Assembly: GCA_963691815.1 (NCBI GenBank)
Contig: OY829662.1
Coordinates: forward strand, 19,436,276 to 19,500,275
Direction of reading: 5' to 3'
Source of the DNA: Echiichthys vipera
Lineage: Eukaryota > Chordata > Actinopteri > Perciformes > Trachinidae
Length of the DNA: 64,000 nt
Positions 11,145 through 21,682 of this stretch are shown here, one piece after another. The position numbers were made by a program, and so were the translations under genes. How positions within the stretch are numbered: position 1 is the stretch's first letter; each line of letters opens with the position of its first letter. A model generated the notes under the pieces. The model made no database searches. It worked only from the letters and a program-made list of their open reading frames with translations, and had not been told where the DNA came from.

Positions 11145-14100
11145 ATGAACAGAAGAGGAGCTATAAAGAAAAACTTGATACAAATCAACGCAAAATCTGC
11201 GACAATGCAACAATATCAGAAAATAAAATGTGGACTTTTAAACATTAGATCTCTCTCATCTAAAGCTGTATTAGTAAACGATCTGATATCAGACAACCAT
11301 ATTGATTTACTCTGTCTGACCGAAACCTGGCTGCGTCCCGAAGAATATGTTAGCCTAAATGAATCCACTCCTCCCAGTCATATTAATACTCATATTTCTC
11401 GAGGCAGTGGTCGAGGAGGAGGCGTTGCAGCTATTTATAATTCAGGCCTATTAATAAACCCTAAACCTAAACTAAATTATAATTCATTTGAAAGTCTTGT
11501 TCTTAGTCTTTCACATTCAACCTGGAAAACTGTGCAGTCAATTATATTTGTTATAGTGTACCGTGCTCCCGGTCCCTACTCTGAATTTCTGTCCGAATTC
11601 TCAGAGTTTCTGTCAAATTTAGTCCTTAAATCCGACAAAGTAATAATTGTAGGTGATTTTAATATTCATGTGGACAGCGATAATAATAGTCTCAGTATCG
11701 CGTTTATCTCTCTATTAGATTCGATTGGTTTTAGTCAGATTGTACATAAACCTACTCACTGTTTTTATCACACCCTCGACCTTGTTTTGGTTTATGGTGT
11801 GGAAATTGATGACTTAATAGTCTTTCCACAGAATCCTATTTTATCAGACCATTATTTAATAACTTTTGAATTCATATTACAGGACTACTCACCACTGGGT
11901 AAAAGTGTCTACACCAGATGTTTATCTGATAGTGCTATAACTAAATTTAAGGAAGCGATTCCATCTGCATTTACTTTAATGCCCTATCCTAATATTCAAG
12001 ATTCCTGCACTAACGTTAGTTTCTCTGAAATTGATCACCTTGTTGAAAGTGTTGCAGGCTCTCTAAGAGCAACACTCGACTCTGTTGCTCCTTTAAAAAA
12101 GAAGATAATAAAACAGAGGAAGTTAGCTCCGTGGTATAACTCACAAACCCGTGAATTAAAACAAATATCGCGAAAGTTGGAAAGTAAATGGCGCTCCACT
12201 AAACTGGAGGAATCTCACTTAGTTTGGCAAGAAAGTCTTAAAACCTATAGGAAGGACCTCCGTAATGCCAGAGCAGCCTATTACTCATCTTTAATAGAGG
12301 AGAATAAGAACAATCCTAGATTTCTTTTTAGCACTGTAGCCAGGCTGACAGAGAGCCACAGCTCTATTGAGCCATGTATTCCTATAACCCTCAGTAGTAA
12401 CGACTTCATGACCTTCTTTAATGACAAAATTATAACTATTAGAGACAAAATCAACTCGCTTGGCACTATTTGTTCATCAAACCCAGGAACCTTACAAACT
12501 GTACGACCTGAAATATTCTTGGACTGCTTTTCTACAGTCGACCTTAACAAATTAACATCTACTATTTCAGCATCAAAACCTTCTACTTGTCTTCTAGACT
12601 CTATTCCAACTAGGTTACTTAAAGAAGTGTTACCTTTAATTAGCACTCCTGTATTAGATATGATTAACATGTCTTTGTCAGCAGGTTATGTACCACAGTC
12701 TTTTAAAGTAGCTGTAATTAAACCTCTTCTTAAAAAGCCCAGTCTTGATCCTGAGGTACTAGCCAACTATAGACCTATATCTAACCTTCCTTTTCTCTCT
12801 AAGATCCTCGAGAAATTAGTTGCCAATCAGTTGTGCGACTTTTTACATAATAATGAGTTATTTGAGGATTTCCAGTCAGGATTTAGAGCAAATCATAGCA
12901 CTGAGACAGCACTGGTGAAAATTACTAACGACCTTCTAATAGCTTCAGACAAAGGACTTGTCTCTGTACTTGTCTTACTAGATCTTAGTGCTGCCTTCGA
13001 CACTATTGACCATCACATCCTGCTACACAGACTAGAGCATCTGATCGGCATTAAAGGAACCGCACTGAGCTGGTTTAAGTCATATCTATCAGATAGATCT
13101 CAGTTTGTACATGTTAATGACAAATCCTCCATGCACACTAAAGTTAGTCACGGAGTCCCACAGGGTTCTGTCCTTGGACCGATTCTTTTCACCTTATATA
13201 TGCTTCCCTTAGGAATTATTATAAGGAAGCACTCCATACATTTTCATTGTTATGCTGATGATACACAATTATATTTGTCGATCAAACCAGAAGAAACCCA
13301 TCAGTTAGATAAACTTCAAATGTGCATTAAGGAAATAAAAAGCTGGATGACCTGCAATTTCCTGATGTTAAACTCAGACAAAACTGAAATTATTGTACTT
13401 GGCCCCAAAGGCCTCCGAAACTCAATAGCTAAAGACATTGTTACTCTGGATGATGTTGTGTTGTCCTCCAGCACCACAGTAAGGAATCTGGGTGTTATTT
13501 TTGATCAGGATATGTCCTTCGATTCTCACATAAAACTAACGACAAGGACTGCATATTTTCACCTGCGTAATATTGCAAAAATTAGGAACATTGTGTCTCA
13601 GAAAGATGCAGAGAAACTTGTTCATGCATTTGTTACTTCTAGGCTGGACTATTGCAATTCCTTATTATCAGGCTGCTCCAATAAGTCTGTTAAGAGTCTC
13701 CAGTTGGTCCAAAATGCTGCAGCTCGTGTACTAACTAAAACAAATAGAAGAGAACATATTTCTCCTGTATTAGCTTCTCTGCACTGGCTACCTGTAAAAT
13801 CTAGAATAGAATTTAAAATCCTTCTCCTTACGTACAAAGCTCTTATTGGTCAGGCTCCGTCGTATCTTAAAGAGCTCATAGTACCGTATCACCCAACTAG
13901 ATCTCTGCGCTCTGAGAATGCAGGGCTACTCGTCGTTCCTAGAGTCTCCAAAAGTAGAATGGGAGGCAGAGCCTTTAGCTACCAAGCTCCTCTCCTGTGG
14001 AACCAACTCCCAAATGTTATTCGGGAGGCAGACACTGTCCCCTTATTTAAGAGTAAACTTAAAACTTTCCTTTTTGATAAAGCTTACAGCTAGGGCTTAC

Positions 14101-14884
14101 GATGAGACTTTATTCTGCTTAATTATGCTGCTATAGGCCTAGTCTGCCGGGGGATAATACTTTTCCTGATACTCTGAGCTTCTCTCCTCTCTGTCTGAAT
14201 CATTCATGTCCCATCAATGCATGTTACTGATTCAGCTTCTTCCCCGGAGCTGTTTGTGCTTTGTCGTCTCGCAGGTCTCTGCTGATCGTGGTGGTGCTTG
14301 CTGCCGTGGTCCTACATGACGCTTCCTGCTGCTATTGTCACTGTTACTCATATATACTATCACTAGTTTAATAAACTATAAAATTTGTAGCTGTATTGTA
14401 GCTGCTATTGCCACTACTCATCATTGATCATGTTTGCCACCATAATTATTATCATTTTCATATTCTGTCACCTTAGCTGTGCTTGTTTCTACTATTCTGT
14501 TGTATTAACTGCCTTAACATATACGTCATATTCACATTACTATAAATATTATAGTTACTGTTAGGCTTTGCTTGCATCTCTGGAAGTGTGTCTGTCTGTC
14601 TCTCCCTGTCCATCTGTGTGTCTTTTCTCTCTTTCTCTCTCCTTTTCTTCCTCCCCAACCGGTCAAGACAGATGGCCGTCCTCCACAGAGCTGGGTCTGT
14701 CTGACGTTCCTGCCTGTTATAGGGAAGGTTTTCGTTGCCACTGTACTCTACAGAGGAATTGTTGGGTCTATGTAAATCATAAATAAGTCATTGAGTGTGG
14801 TCTTTACCTACTCTGTAAAGTGTCCTGAGATAACTTTTGTTATGATTTGACACTATAAATAAAATTTAATTGAATTGAATTGAA
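11100..14884 (+). mobile_element. L2-clade LINE retrotransposon, near full length
   Basis: The unit comprises the polyprotein frame, a 3' UTR of about 790 bp (14094-14884) and a terminal ttgaattgaattgaa tail after 'cactataaataaaattt'. The tail and the preceding roughly 220 bp recur at 38177-38399 and 56376-56497, which fixes the 3' end as element sequence. The 5' boundary is uncertain. No clear target-site duplication was seen. Confidence 0.9.
11145..14093 (+). CDS. L2-clade LINE polyprotein: AP-type endonuclease and reverse transcriptase
   Basis: An uninterrupted 982-codon frame. The protein nicks target DNA and reverse-transcribes the element RNA at the nick. An AP-like endonuclease occupies about residues 28-240: LLNIRS (31-36), TETWL (59-63), GDFN (170-173), HTLDLVL (209-215), SDH (234-236). 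The RT follows: NYRPISNLPF (541-550), FQSGFRANHSTETA (576-589), LDLSAAFDTIDHH (612-624), HGVPQGSVLGP (669-679) and the catalytic YADD (703-706). The C-terminal region has LQLVQNAAARVL and HWLPV-type blocks typical of CR1/L2 elements. Length and domain order fit a full second ORF. The ATG at 11145 is the first in frame, and the endonuclease begins about 28 residues later. All catalytic motifs that I know for this clade are present with no stop or frameshift, so the copy is young. It lies antisense to asic2. Confidence 0.95.
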   Translation: MNRRGAIKKNLIQINAKSATMQQYQKIKCGLLNIRSLSSKAVLVNDLISDNHIDLLCLTETWLRPEEYVSLNESTPPSHINTHISRGSGRGGGVAAIYNSGLLINPKPKLNYNSFESLVLSLSHSTWKTVQSIIFVIVYRAPGPYSEFLSEFSEFLSNLVLKSDKVIIVGDFNIHVDSDNNSLSIAFISLLDSIGFSQIVHKPTHCFYHTLDLVLVYGVEIDDLIVFPQNPILSDHYLITFEFILQDYSPLGKSVYTRCLSDSAITKFKEAIPSAFTLMPYPNIQDSCTNVSFSEIDHLVESVAGSLRATLDSVAPLKKKIIKQRKLAPWYNSQTRELKQISRKLESKWRSTKLEESHLVWQESLKTYRKDLRNARAAYYSSLIEENKNNPRFLFSTVARLTESHSSIEPCIPITLSSNDFMTFFNDKIITIRDKINSLGTICSSNPGTLQTVRPEIFLDCFSTVDLNKLTSTISASKPSTCLLDSIPTRLLKEVLPLISTPVLDMINMSLSAGYVPQSFKVAVIKPLLKKPSLDPEVLANYRPISNLPFLSKILEKLVANQLCDFLHNNELFEDFQSGFRANHSTETALVKITNDLLIASDKGLVSVLVLLDLSAAFDTIDHHILLHRLEHLIGIKGTALSWFKSYLSDRSQFVHVNDKSSMHTKVSHGVPQGSVLGPILFTLYMLPLGIIIRKHSIHFHCYADDTQLYLSIKPEETHQLDKLQMCIKEIKSWMTCNFLMLNSDKTEIIVLGPKGLRNSIAKDIVTLDDVVLSSSTTVRNLGVIFDQDMSFDSHIKLTTRTAYFHLRNIAKIRNIVSQKDAEKLVHAFVTSRLDYCNSLLSGCSNKSVKSLQLVQNAAARVLTKTNRREHISPVLASLHWLPVKSRIEFKILLLTYKALIGQAPSYLKELIVPYHPTRSLRSENAGLLVVPRVSKSRMGGRAFSYQAPLLWNQLPNVIREADTVPLFKSKLKTFLFDKAYS

Positions 14885-16026
14885 ACTATGTTAGCGATGA
14901 TAGAAGAGCACCAAATGTGACTATTATGTGAATATTACACACAGCCAAATGAGTTAGAGGCTTCTTTGTGTCCATTTCAGTTTAGTTGAACTCTGGATGA
15001 AATTATTTTAAATATAAAGATGCATATTTCATCCTCCCACTCTGCTGCCTCTCCACCTTTCTGTCCCTGGAGCAGTGTCTTAAGTTTTTGCCATGCACAT
15101 GAGTACTTTTAACTTTTATTAAACTTTAAACTGTTTTAAATGACCTAAGAAATCAACCGAAAAAGCCGTATGGAACACTTTTGTCTTACCAACAGATCAC
15201 TTGATTAGTTGTATGTGAAAGGGTTCATTGTTTGGTTTAACCATGGAAAGATAGTAGAACAGATAGTGAACTGTTTGCCGTAGTCATTTGAATAGTTGAA
15301 GAGAAAATGGCGACTGTTGATAGCTGTTATGGTGACAACACAAGTCAGTGGTGCCGTTAGGAATTCTGTTTTGGCCTTTCATTTGATGAATACAAGTCGA
15401 TGATTTACCAACAGAAATATGAAGCACGACTTGTTTGGTCGACTTTGAGTTGGCAACTTGCTGCAAGTGGGTTTATAGGCACATTTATGCGGACGTTAGC
15501 CAACAACGGTCACAGTTCTTTTCAACAGCAAAGGCACACATAACAACACACACATAACAACATAACGACCTAACCACTCTTCTGCTATGTTGATTTGAAA
15601 GGGAATGTCTGTTCTACTCATCGTTCTCACACATACACAGCGCTCTCATAGTTCTGACTTTTGCAGCTAGGCAGCTGTTTTCACAGGAAAGGTCTATAAC
15701 CCAGTATACACTGCATGCACCAAACAGAACAGAAATATCATGAACTTAGAAACTAGCTGGTAAAGAAAGCTAAAGCTTTAATAGCTAAAGACACTTATTT
15801 GTTGGATTATTTCACTCGCATTTGCCAAATGAATGCAAATATTACTATGTATCTGCTGAATGAGATAATAGGCAACGCTATATTCTTTATTTATCAGGGA
15901 CAGTGCACATTGATTAACACTAGTGTTACTTTCATCTGTTTCTCAGGCTGGTTGTTAAATTGGCCAATAAAACAACTGTATTTTAATGAGTTTACCACGT
16001 TCAAGTATGTATTTATACAGTTTACA

Positions 16027-16318
16027 GGGCACATTAGCTCAGTCCATAGGTGACTTGGCTGGGAACCGGAGGGTCGCTGGTTACCAGTTCATCTCCTGGG
16101 CACTGCCGAGGTGCTGTTGAGCAAGGCACCGAACCCCCAACTGCTCGGGGCGCCGGTCACTGGCAGCCCCCTCGCTCTAACATCTCTCATAAGTTGCATG
16201 TATATAGGTCCTGTCTGTGCATGTGTGTGTATTTCGGGCCTGTGTGTGTGTAATTGAAAAATTAAAATTGAATTTCCCCATTGCGTGACGAATAAAGAAA
16301 TACTTCTTCTTCTTCTTC
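16027..16318 (+). mobile_element. tRNA-derived SINE, family A, copy 1
   Basis: The head has a box A-like ttagctcagtccataggtga and a degenerate box B region (gtcgctggttaccag). The body has 'cactgccgaggtgctgttga', 'gcaaggcaccgaacccc' and 'tgtatataggtcctgtctgt'. The end is 'aatttccccattgcgtgacg', 'aataaag' and a (TTC)n tail. Compared with copy 4, about 50 bp between box B and 'cagttcatctcctgggcac' are missing. Confidence 0.85.
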
Positions 16319-16618
16319 ATTATGAAGACATTTCTGTGAATATGCAAGTTTAGCAATCTAATTTTCAACTGCAGTCACTGGGCAGGTGTGATGACAGCTA
16401 CAAAAGACATATGAAATACAACAGGAACAACAATACAGGGAAGTATAGCAGAGCACATTTTCTAAGAACACTGCAATATACAGTATATCACTTTAAAATG
16501 TGTCAGTGCTGTGTTCGCAGCTTCTTCTGCTGGCCCAACAGTTATTGCAGGTTTAAGTGATTTTAAACCATTTCATAGAAAAGCATGGAAGTCAAATAGC
16601 ACTGATATGCTGTAGAAA

Positions 16619-16670
16619 GACGTAGAGAGAGAGGTAGAGAGAGAGAGAGAGGTAGAGAGAGAGAGGTAAT
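16619..16670. repeat. (GA)n-rich tract
   Basis: Interrupted GAGAGA runs with ggtagaga interruptions. Simple repeat. Confidence 0.9.
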
Positions 16671-17245
16671 TTTAAAACTGTGAAGGCAATTTATCTTGAC
16701 AGAAATCTGTCTGCTAAGAGAAGAGCAATATAGTCGGCTCCCACTTTTGAGCTACATTTTCAAAAGGCTAAGTTCGGGAGCAGGAAGTGTGAAAGAAATG
16801 GAGACAATAACAGTTACATTGAGAGACAGAATTAATAACCCCGGGACAATGGATTTATAACTGACAAAGCTGAGACGAATCACGATATAGAGACATTCAC
16901 TTTGGCAGACTAAAATCACGTTCACTGAAACTTGCTCAACTGGAGTCAATGGGATGGAATAAGAGAAAAAAAAGGGGAAACAAGTTGGTGAAGTACGAGC
17001 TTCTGGTTTATTTTGCATTAAATGCCTTTGGCTGTTTATATCTGTGAAACCTGCAGCCTTTAATATCAGCCTTGTGTGATGGGACAACGCTTCAGTGTGA
17101 TGGAGTGAGGCTGAGTTCAAGTAAAGCACCTCGCTGCAAACAAGGTCAAAGCCACTGACAGCGGGGGAAGTTATCATTTGTCAGTCAGCGATCCCCAGGA
17201 GTCCAAAGAGGCCAATTCAGGGTCCAGAGGGGCCATTGTGACACA

Positions 17246-17272
17246 CTCTCAGACACACGCACACGCACACGC

Positions 17273-17310
<38 letters not shown>
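17246..17310. repeat. (CA)n microsatellite downstream of asic2 exon c
   Basis: A dinucleotide tract with cacacg variants at its left. In asic2 pre-mRNA it reads as UG repeats starting about 178 nt after the exon c donor. Confidence 0.95.
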
Positions 17311-17312
<2 letters not shown>

Positions 17313-17487
17313 ATTCACACAATCCCATCACGCCTGTTATGGCAAGTCATTTATCACAGAGTTTTTTTTTATTATCTCTAAGAGATAAGCTGAACATGCG
17401 GATTAGAAGTGGAAAAACAGCACAAGGAAGAGAAATGATAAAAAAAAAGCTATTAACTGTGTAGAAGTAGAAGTCAGGGACACCTAC

Positions 17488-17615
17488 CCTCTGCTCCTGT
17501 GTGGCAACAAACGTCTGGAAGCCGGGGGCCACGCCAAAGCCCAGCTCATGAACAAACGGGGGCTCCGCCTGGCTGTGGATCTGCACCCGCACACCTGCCT
17601 CAAAGGCTGTATCCT
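17488..17615 (-). CDS. asic2: asic2 coding exon c
   Basis: 128 nt. The acceptor is ttttccag and the donor gtaggtgt. It begins with two bases that complete a Glu codon split with exon b and ends in phase 0 after GlnArg. It encodes EDTAFEAGVRVQIHSQ, then AEPPFVHELGFGVAPGFQTF and VATQEQR. This is a nearly invariant palm/beta-ball segment of ASIC2. It contains no cysteine, as expected for this segment. It is flanked on both sides by CA/TG microsatellites (17246-17310 and 17942-17980), which read as UG repeats in the pre-mRNA. Confidence 0.95.
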
Positions 17616-17941
17616 CTGGAAAAGGAAGACAGATGGGAAGATCCGGTTAGATGATTTATTCAGTCAATAAACAAACAGAAGAAAGTGCAGATGAACGGCT
17701 CAGAGAACAGAGGAGGGGAAAAAAACAGGTGCTGCTGCAAGGACTCAAAAACGGTATTTCCTGTTTGAAATATTCAAGGAGTTTTGCTCTTTTGACTCAA
17801 AGCCATGAGGATTAAAGATTCTTTATTACAACACAAACTCTCAGAGACGTGCTGTCCCATTGCATCAGACACAGGTAAGAAGCAGGAGGTGCGGTGCTGG
17901 CTCCCAAAGATGAAAGGACCTTTATCCTGCCATTCGTATGC

Positions 17942-17980
17942 AAACACACACACACACGCACACACACACACACACACACA
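17942..17980. repeat. (AC)n microsatellite upstream of asic2 exon c
   Basis: About 19 AC units with one cacg interruption. In the pre-mRNA it is a UG tract that ends about 327 nt before the exon c acceptor. Confidence 0.95.
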
Positions 17981-18414
17981 ATCTTGGCGAAGGACGAAGA
18001 GAGCCATAACATTTATGGGAAAAGAGAGAGTGGTCTTTGTAGGAATCGATAATGTTCTCTCTCCTTCAGTCTTGAGCTCCCCAGGACATTCAATCAAGGT
18101 TTCCCTTTGCCAGGCGATCAGCCGGACACCTCGAGGCGCTCTGCAACCAACAGACATAAGAGCCTTTCAACACGACCAACTTCACAAATCCACACACACA
18201 GCAGTATCACCCCATGATACACCTATCAATCAAACATCTGCAGTGACTGATACAGCGACAGCTTGGATGCATTGCCATTAAAGGATAGATGAAAGGATCC
18301 AACCTTTTTGGGGGGCTGTGAATGTTTGAAAACCACAATTCTGAATGAGTGTTTCGATGGATACATTTGTGTGTAAGAGAATGAAAGAAACATTGGCTGT
18401 TTGAGAGAGATAAT

Positions 18415-18415
<1 letters not shown>

Positions 18416-18477
<62 letters not shown>
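18416..18477. repeat. (GT)n microsatellite
   Basis: About 29 GT units, reading as CA repeats in asic2 pre-mRNA. A shorter tgtg tract follows at 18530-18550. Confidence 0.95.
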
Positions 18478-18854
18478 AGAAATGAAGAAGCAAGTGTATA
18501 AATGTGAACGCTGAGGACAGACTGTTCATGTGTGTGTGTGTGTGTTTGTGTGAATTAAATTACTGTGTCCTTTCCTGTTCAGTGTCCGTTCTGTCCTGTT
18601 ATATACAGTATAGCATCATGTCCTGTTTAATGAAGGGCTTATGTGTGGCTGACACGTTGTATGTCCTTTATGTCTCATCCTTGCCTGGGTTCAGACCTTT
18701 GAATCTGCCCATTCCAGAGAGTTCATCTGGCATCATGAAATGTTCTCAGTTGAAAAAGCAAAATCAATTCAGTGATGACGGACTAATGACTAATGTGGTT
18801 GTCAAGCTGTATAGCTATATCAATCCACCCATATACGATAAGCATCTAAATGAA

Positions 18855-19388
18855 CCGTATTTTCCGCACTATAAGGTGCACCTAAAAACCTTCAAATTTC
18901 TGTAAAGCCGACAGTGCGCCTTATAATCCAGTGCGCCTTATATATGGACCAATATTGAGCCACAACAGATCTCGCAACTACGGTAAACAGCCGCCGACTC
19001 AATTTTCCCCCGTAGAAGAAGTAACGCGCGGTGCATGTTGAGATATATGACTGCGTGAAGCGTGCCGTTTCATTTCCATGTGTGTGTTTGTGTAAAGAGG
19101 CCAAAATGGCTCCTGTTAAGAGACACGCTTACGACGCAGAGTTTAAACTCAAGGTCATTAGTCACGCAGTAGAACACGGGAATAGAGCAGCAGCCAGAGA
19201 GTTTAACATGAACCAATCAATGGTGCCGAAGTGGAGGAAGAAACAAGATGATCTCCCCTGACTGTTTTGTTGACATTCCCTTTAGCGCAGCTTCATTTAA
19301 TGGATGCATAACGTAACCCCAGCCTTGACTGTAGCGTCTATTCCATGCGCGTTATAATGAGGTGCGCCTTAAAGTGCGGAAAATACAG
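18855..19388 (+). mobile_element. Pogo-like DNA transposon deletion derivative
   Basis: 534 bp with terminal inverted repeats of about 30 bp: left cygtattttccgcactataa then ggtgcacct, right end the inverse with two or three changes (aggtgcgccttaaagtgcgg). The right end is followed by TA, as in Tc1/mariner/pogo insertions. The left flank is aa, presumably a mutated TA. The interior keeps the start of a transposase gene (19106-19261). Further 'gcgccttataatccagtgcg' repeats lie just inside the left end. Confidence 0.8.
19106..19261 (+). CDS. Truncated pogo-type transposase: DNA-binding domain only
   Basis: The 51-residue frame from the ATG at 19106 reads MAPVKRHAYDAEFKLKVISH, AVEHGNRAAAREFNMNQSMV, PKWRKKQDDLP and stops. 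Pattern KR-x-YD-x-FKLKV, then GNRAAAREF and WR, is the helix-turn-helix domain at the N-terminus of pogo/Tigger-like and related domesticated transposases. The catalytic domain is absent, because the element is cut short after DDLP. The same frame runs open from 19031, but the ATG preceded by ccaaaatgg is the likely start. There is no evidence that it is expressed. Confidence 0.65.
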   Translation: MAPVKRHAYDAEFKLKVISHAVEHGNRAAAREFNMNQSMVPKWRKKQDDLP

Positions 19389-19814
19389 TAACAGCCTCTC
19401 CTCTCTTCTGGTTTCAGGTTTTCCACCACATTTTTAAATCTGGCTGCAGGGTTTTGCTCCCATTCAGCCACAAGACTATTAGTGGGGTTGGCCACTGATG
19501 TTGTGCCATAAGGTCCAGTTTTCCTTTTAATTGTATTACCTGTTGTGTTCTCTATCTGTAACTGTGTGTTTCTATGTATTCAGTAAACTGCTGTTCCAAC
19601 AAAATTGGCTCTCCTGGTTAAATACAATTAGAAAAAATAAAATAATATAAGGTTATCTGGTCTTCTGGGGCCAAATCAGTTGACAACTCACCACAAGTTT
19701 TCTGGTTAAATTCATATCATAAGCGAGGCAATTTGGTTATATTTTAGCAAAACAGACTCAACCAGCTCAAGCAGTTTAGCAAAGGTGAACGAGAAGGGCA
19801 CTCAGAGAGGGCCG

Positions 19815-20170
19815 ATCTCCGCCAACACGTGCCTTATCTGACAATGCTAATGCAGTGGGAATTTTCCAAGGCGGAACTCCTTTTTTCAATTATTCTGACA
19901 CCACATGAATGCAGCACAAATGCCCTATCTTATGCTAATTAGAGTGAAAGATAATCCTCTCAGAAATGTAATGACTACTTCCTTGGCCCATGCTACACCC
20001 TTCAACCAAGGTTCATGACAATGGGGCCAGCAGTTTTTCCTGCTGACAAACAGACAAACAGACAAACAAACAAATAAGCAATCAATCAAACAAACAAACA
20101 AACAAACAAACAAACAAATAAAGAAACAGACAAGCCAAGTCGAAGACACAACCACCTTGGCGGAGGTAAT
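19815..20170 (-). repeat. Dispersed repeat with (CAAA)n tract
   Basis: Includes 'ttggcccatgctacacccttc', the text 'agcagtttttcctgctgaca', a (CAAA/CAGA)n run (20044-20130) and 'accttggcggaggt' at the right end. I recognise this string, read on the minus strand, from widely dispersed fish repeats ('ggtgtagcatgggcc'). The class is uncertain. Confidence 0.55.
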
Positions 20171-20221
20171 TGCACGACATCTGCTTTAATCGCATATTAT
20201 GATTGAACTGTCCTCAAAGCA

Positions 20222-20420
20222 ATTTCAGTCAAAAGCAACTGGACTGGTTGTTTGTCTAGGAAGACGTTTCACCTCTCATCCAAGAGGCTTCATCTGTTTA
20301 TGTACGCATCTGACCAGACCAGGTCAGACCAGTCCCAGCCTGGTCAGATGCGTACAGTCCAGTTGCCTTTGACTGAAATGCTTTTGAAATTAACGATGAC
20401 CTGGACGAATGAGAACATTC
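20222..20420. repeat. Composite inverted repeat inside a dispersed fish repeat
   Basis: Outer arms of 24 bp at 20222-20245 and 20356-20379 with one mismatch (agtcaaaagcaactggact and its inverse). Inner arms of 16 bp are perfect at 20302-20317 and 20340-20355 (gtacgcatctgaccag). On the right side the two arms touch. On the left 56 bp separate them, containing 'aagacgtttcacctctcatc', which is familiar from teleost repeats. Confidence 0.8.
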
Positions 20421-21682
20421 ACAGGCCTATGATTGAACTGGCAACTTCGTTATGGATGGGGGCTATTATTGTTTAAAAAAATAACAGGGAAAAGGCACTC
20501 CCAAAACTGTTGCCACGAACCTAGAATATCTTTGACTAAAACATCATTAAACTGTTCTTTTAAACACAACTAAGGGTCTAGACCAAACATTGAAAACAAG
20601 CACATAAAAGGTGTGGGCAAGGGTTTCCCTCATTTATCATTTAATCACTTAATCCCATAACTTGATCATACTTTGTCATGAATTTTAGTTGTCAGTGTTA
20701 AAAGGAAACACATGATATCAAACTATATGTCTTTATGATAGCAATGCTCCATTAGCAGCCATAGCATTTTACATAATTAGCCCCATGTTGTCCAAAAACA
20801 ATAAAAAAAGACATTTGGTGACATATGCCTTCATTACAACAAACAGTAAACAGTTTTAACCAGGAACTGCATCCCTGAGCAGCCGGCACAACATGAAAAT
20901 ATAGGCACTAACTACATTAGATGTTCAGTGTGATGAAGCATTATGTCACCTAGCGTGACACTTTAGTGTGTTTTTAATGGTACTTGCAAAACAATGGAGT
21001 TCTATAGAAAAGAGATATAAGCTATTAGTCGGTGGCTGCATATGCAATAACTTGATAACATATATTTATTGTTGGTTTTAAGTGGTCAAGGAATGTGTTG
21101 ATGAAAAATAATAAAAAAGTATAAAATACCAACTGTTCTTACAGTTCTTCTTACGTGGTTACACTGTTGCTTAGCATTGCTTTGTTAAAATCAGCTGCAC
21201 TAATATTGTGACTGTCACAACAATATCTATTACAAGTCCATCTGTTCAGCTGAAGCATGGCGAACATTTGCTGTGACAAAAACATCCACACATTATATCG
21301 ATATATATTTATAGAGAGCTTGGTGTCAGATCTTTGCAGTAAAAATAAATGCAGAGTATAAAGAGTATTGATAGTAGAGTATAAATGCAGAGAACAGAAT
21401 GAACATCAGTGAGTGTTTCCTCAGTGAATGTCTTATGCTTCTTGCTTTTAACAATACAGATGACATTCAAGATAAAACATCTGCAGTGATGATGTGAAAA
21501 ATCGACCTTTAACTAATTTGAAAATGGATTCTTTAAATGTCATGTTATTCATATCTGGCCAATATGACATAAACAATGAACAAGTAGAGACATAAAAAGA
21601 CAAAACAGAGCCTTATTAAGAGGGTAGAACACACGTTCTCATTCACTTTAACATACTGTATGTGTGGCGGGAAAGTAACACT

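Larger units (their letters stand above)
7902..17487 (-). other. asic2 intron c-d
   Basis: A 9.6-kb intron that contains the 17-bp minisatellite, the L2 LINE, one family A SINE, a GA tract (16619-16670) and a CA tract. I see no gene in 8770-11100, where longer frames such as 8765-9208 lack recognisable similarity, nor in 14900-16000. 9590-9910 is AT-rich and looks non-random (see findings). Confidence 0.8.

Noticed and set aside
12281..12670. 129-codon minus-strand frame inside the LINE (also 13649-13837)
   Set aside because: Antisense shadow of the L2 polyprotein frame.
16027..16100. Possible functional tRNA genes at SINE heads (also 29450, 61400, 63270)
   Set aside because: Box A and B-like motifs are present, but a cloverleaf acceptor stem cannot be formed. 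They are SINE heads.
16752..17177. 141-codon minus-strand frame
   Set aside because: No recognisable domain, no splice context and fish-intron base composition. Random open frame.
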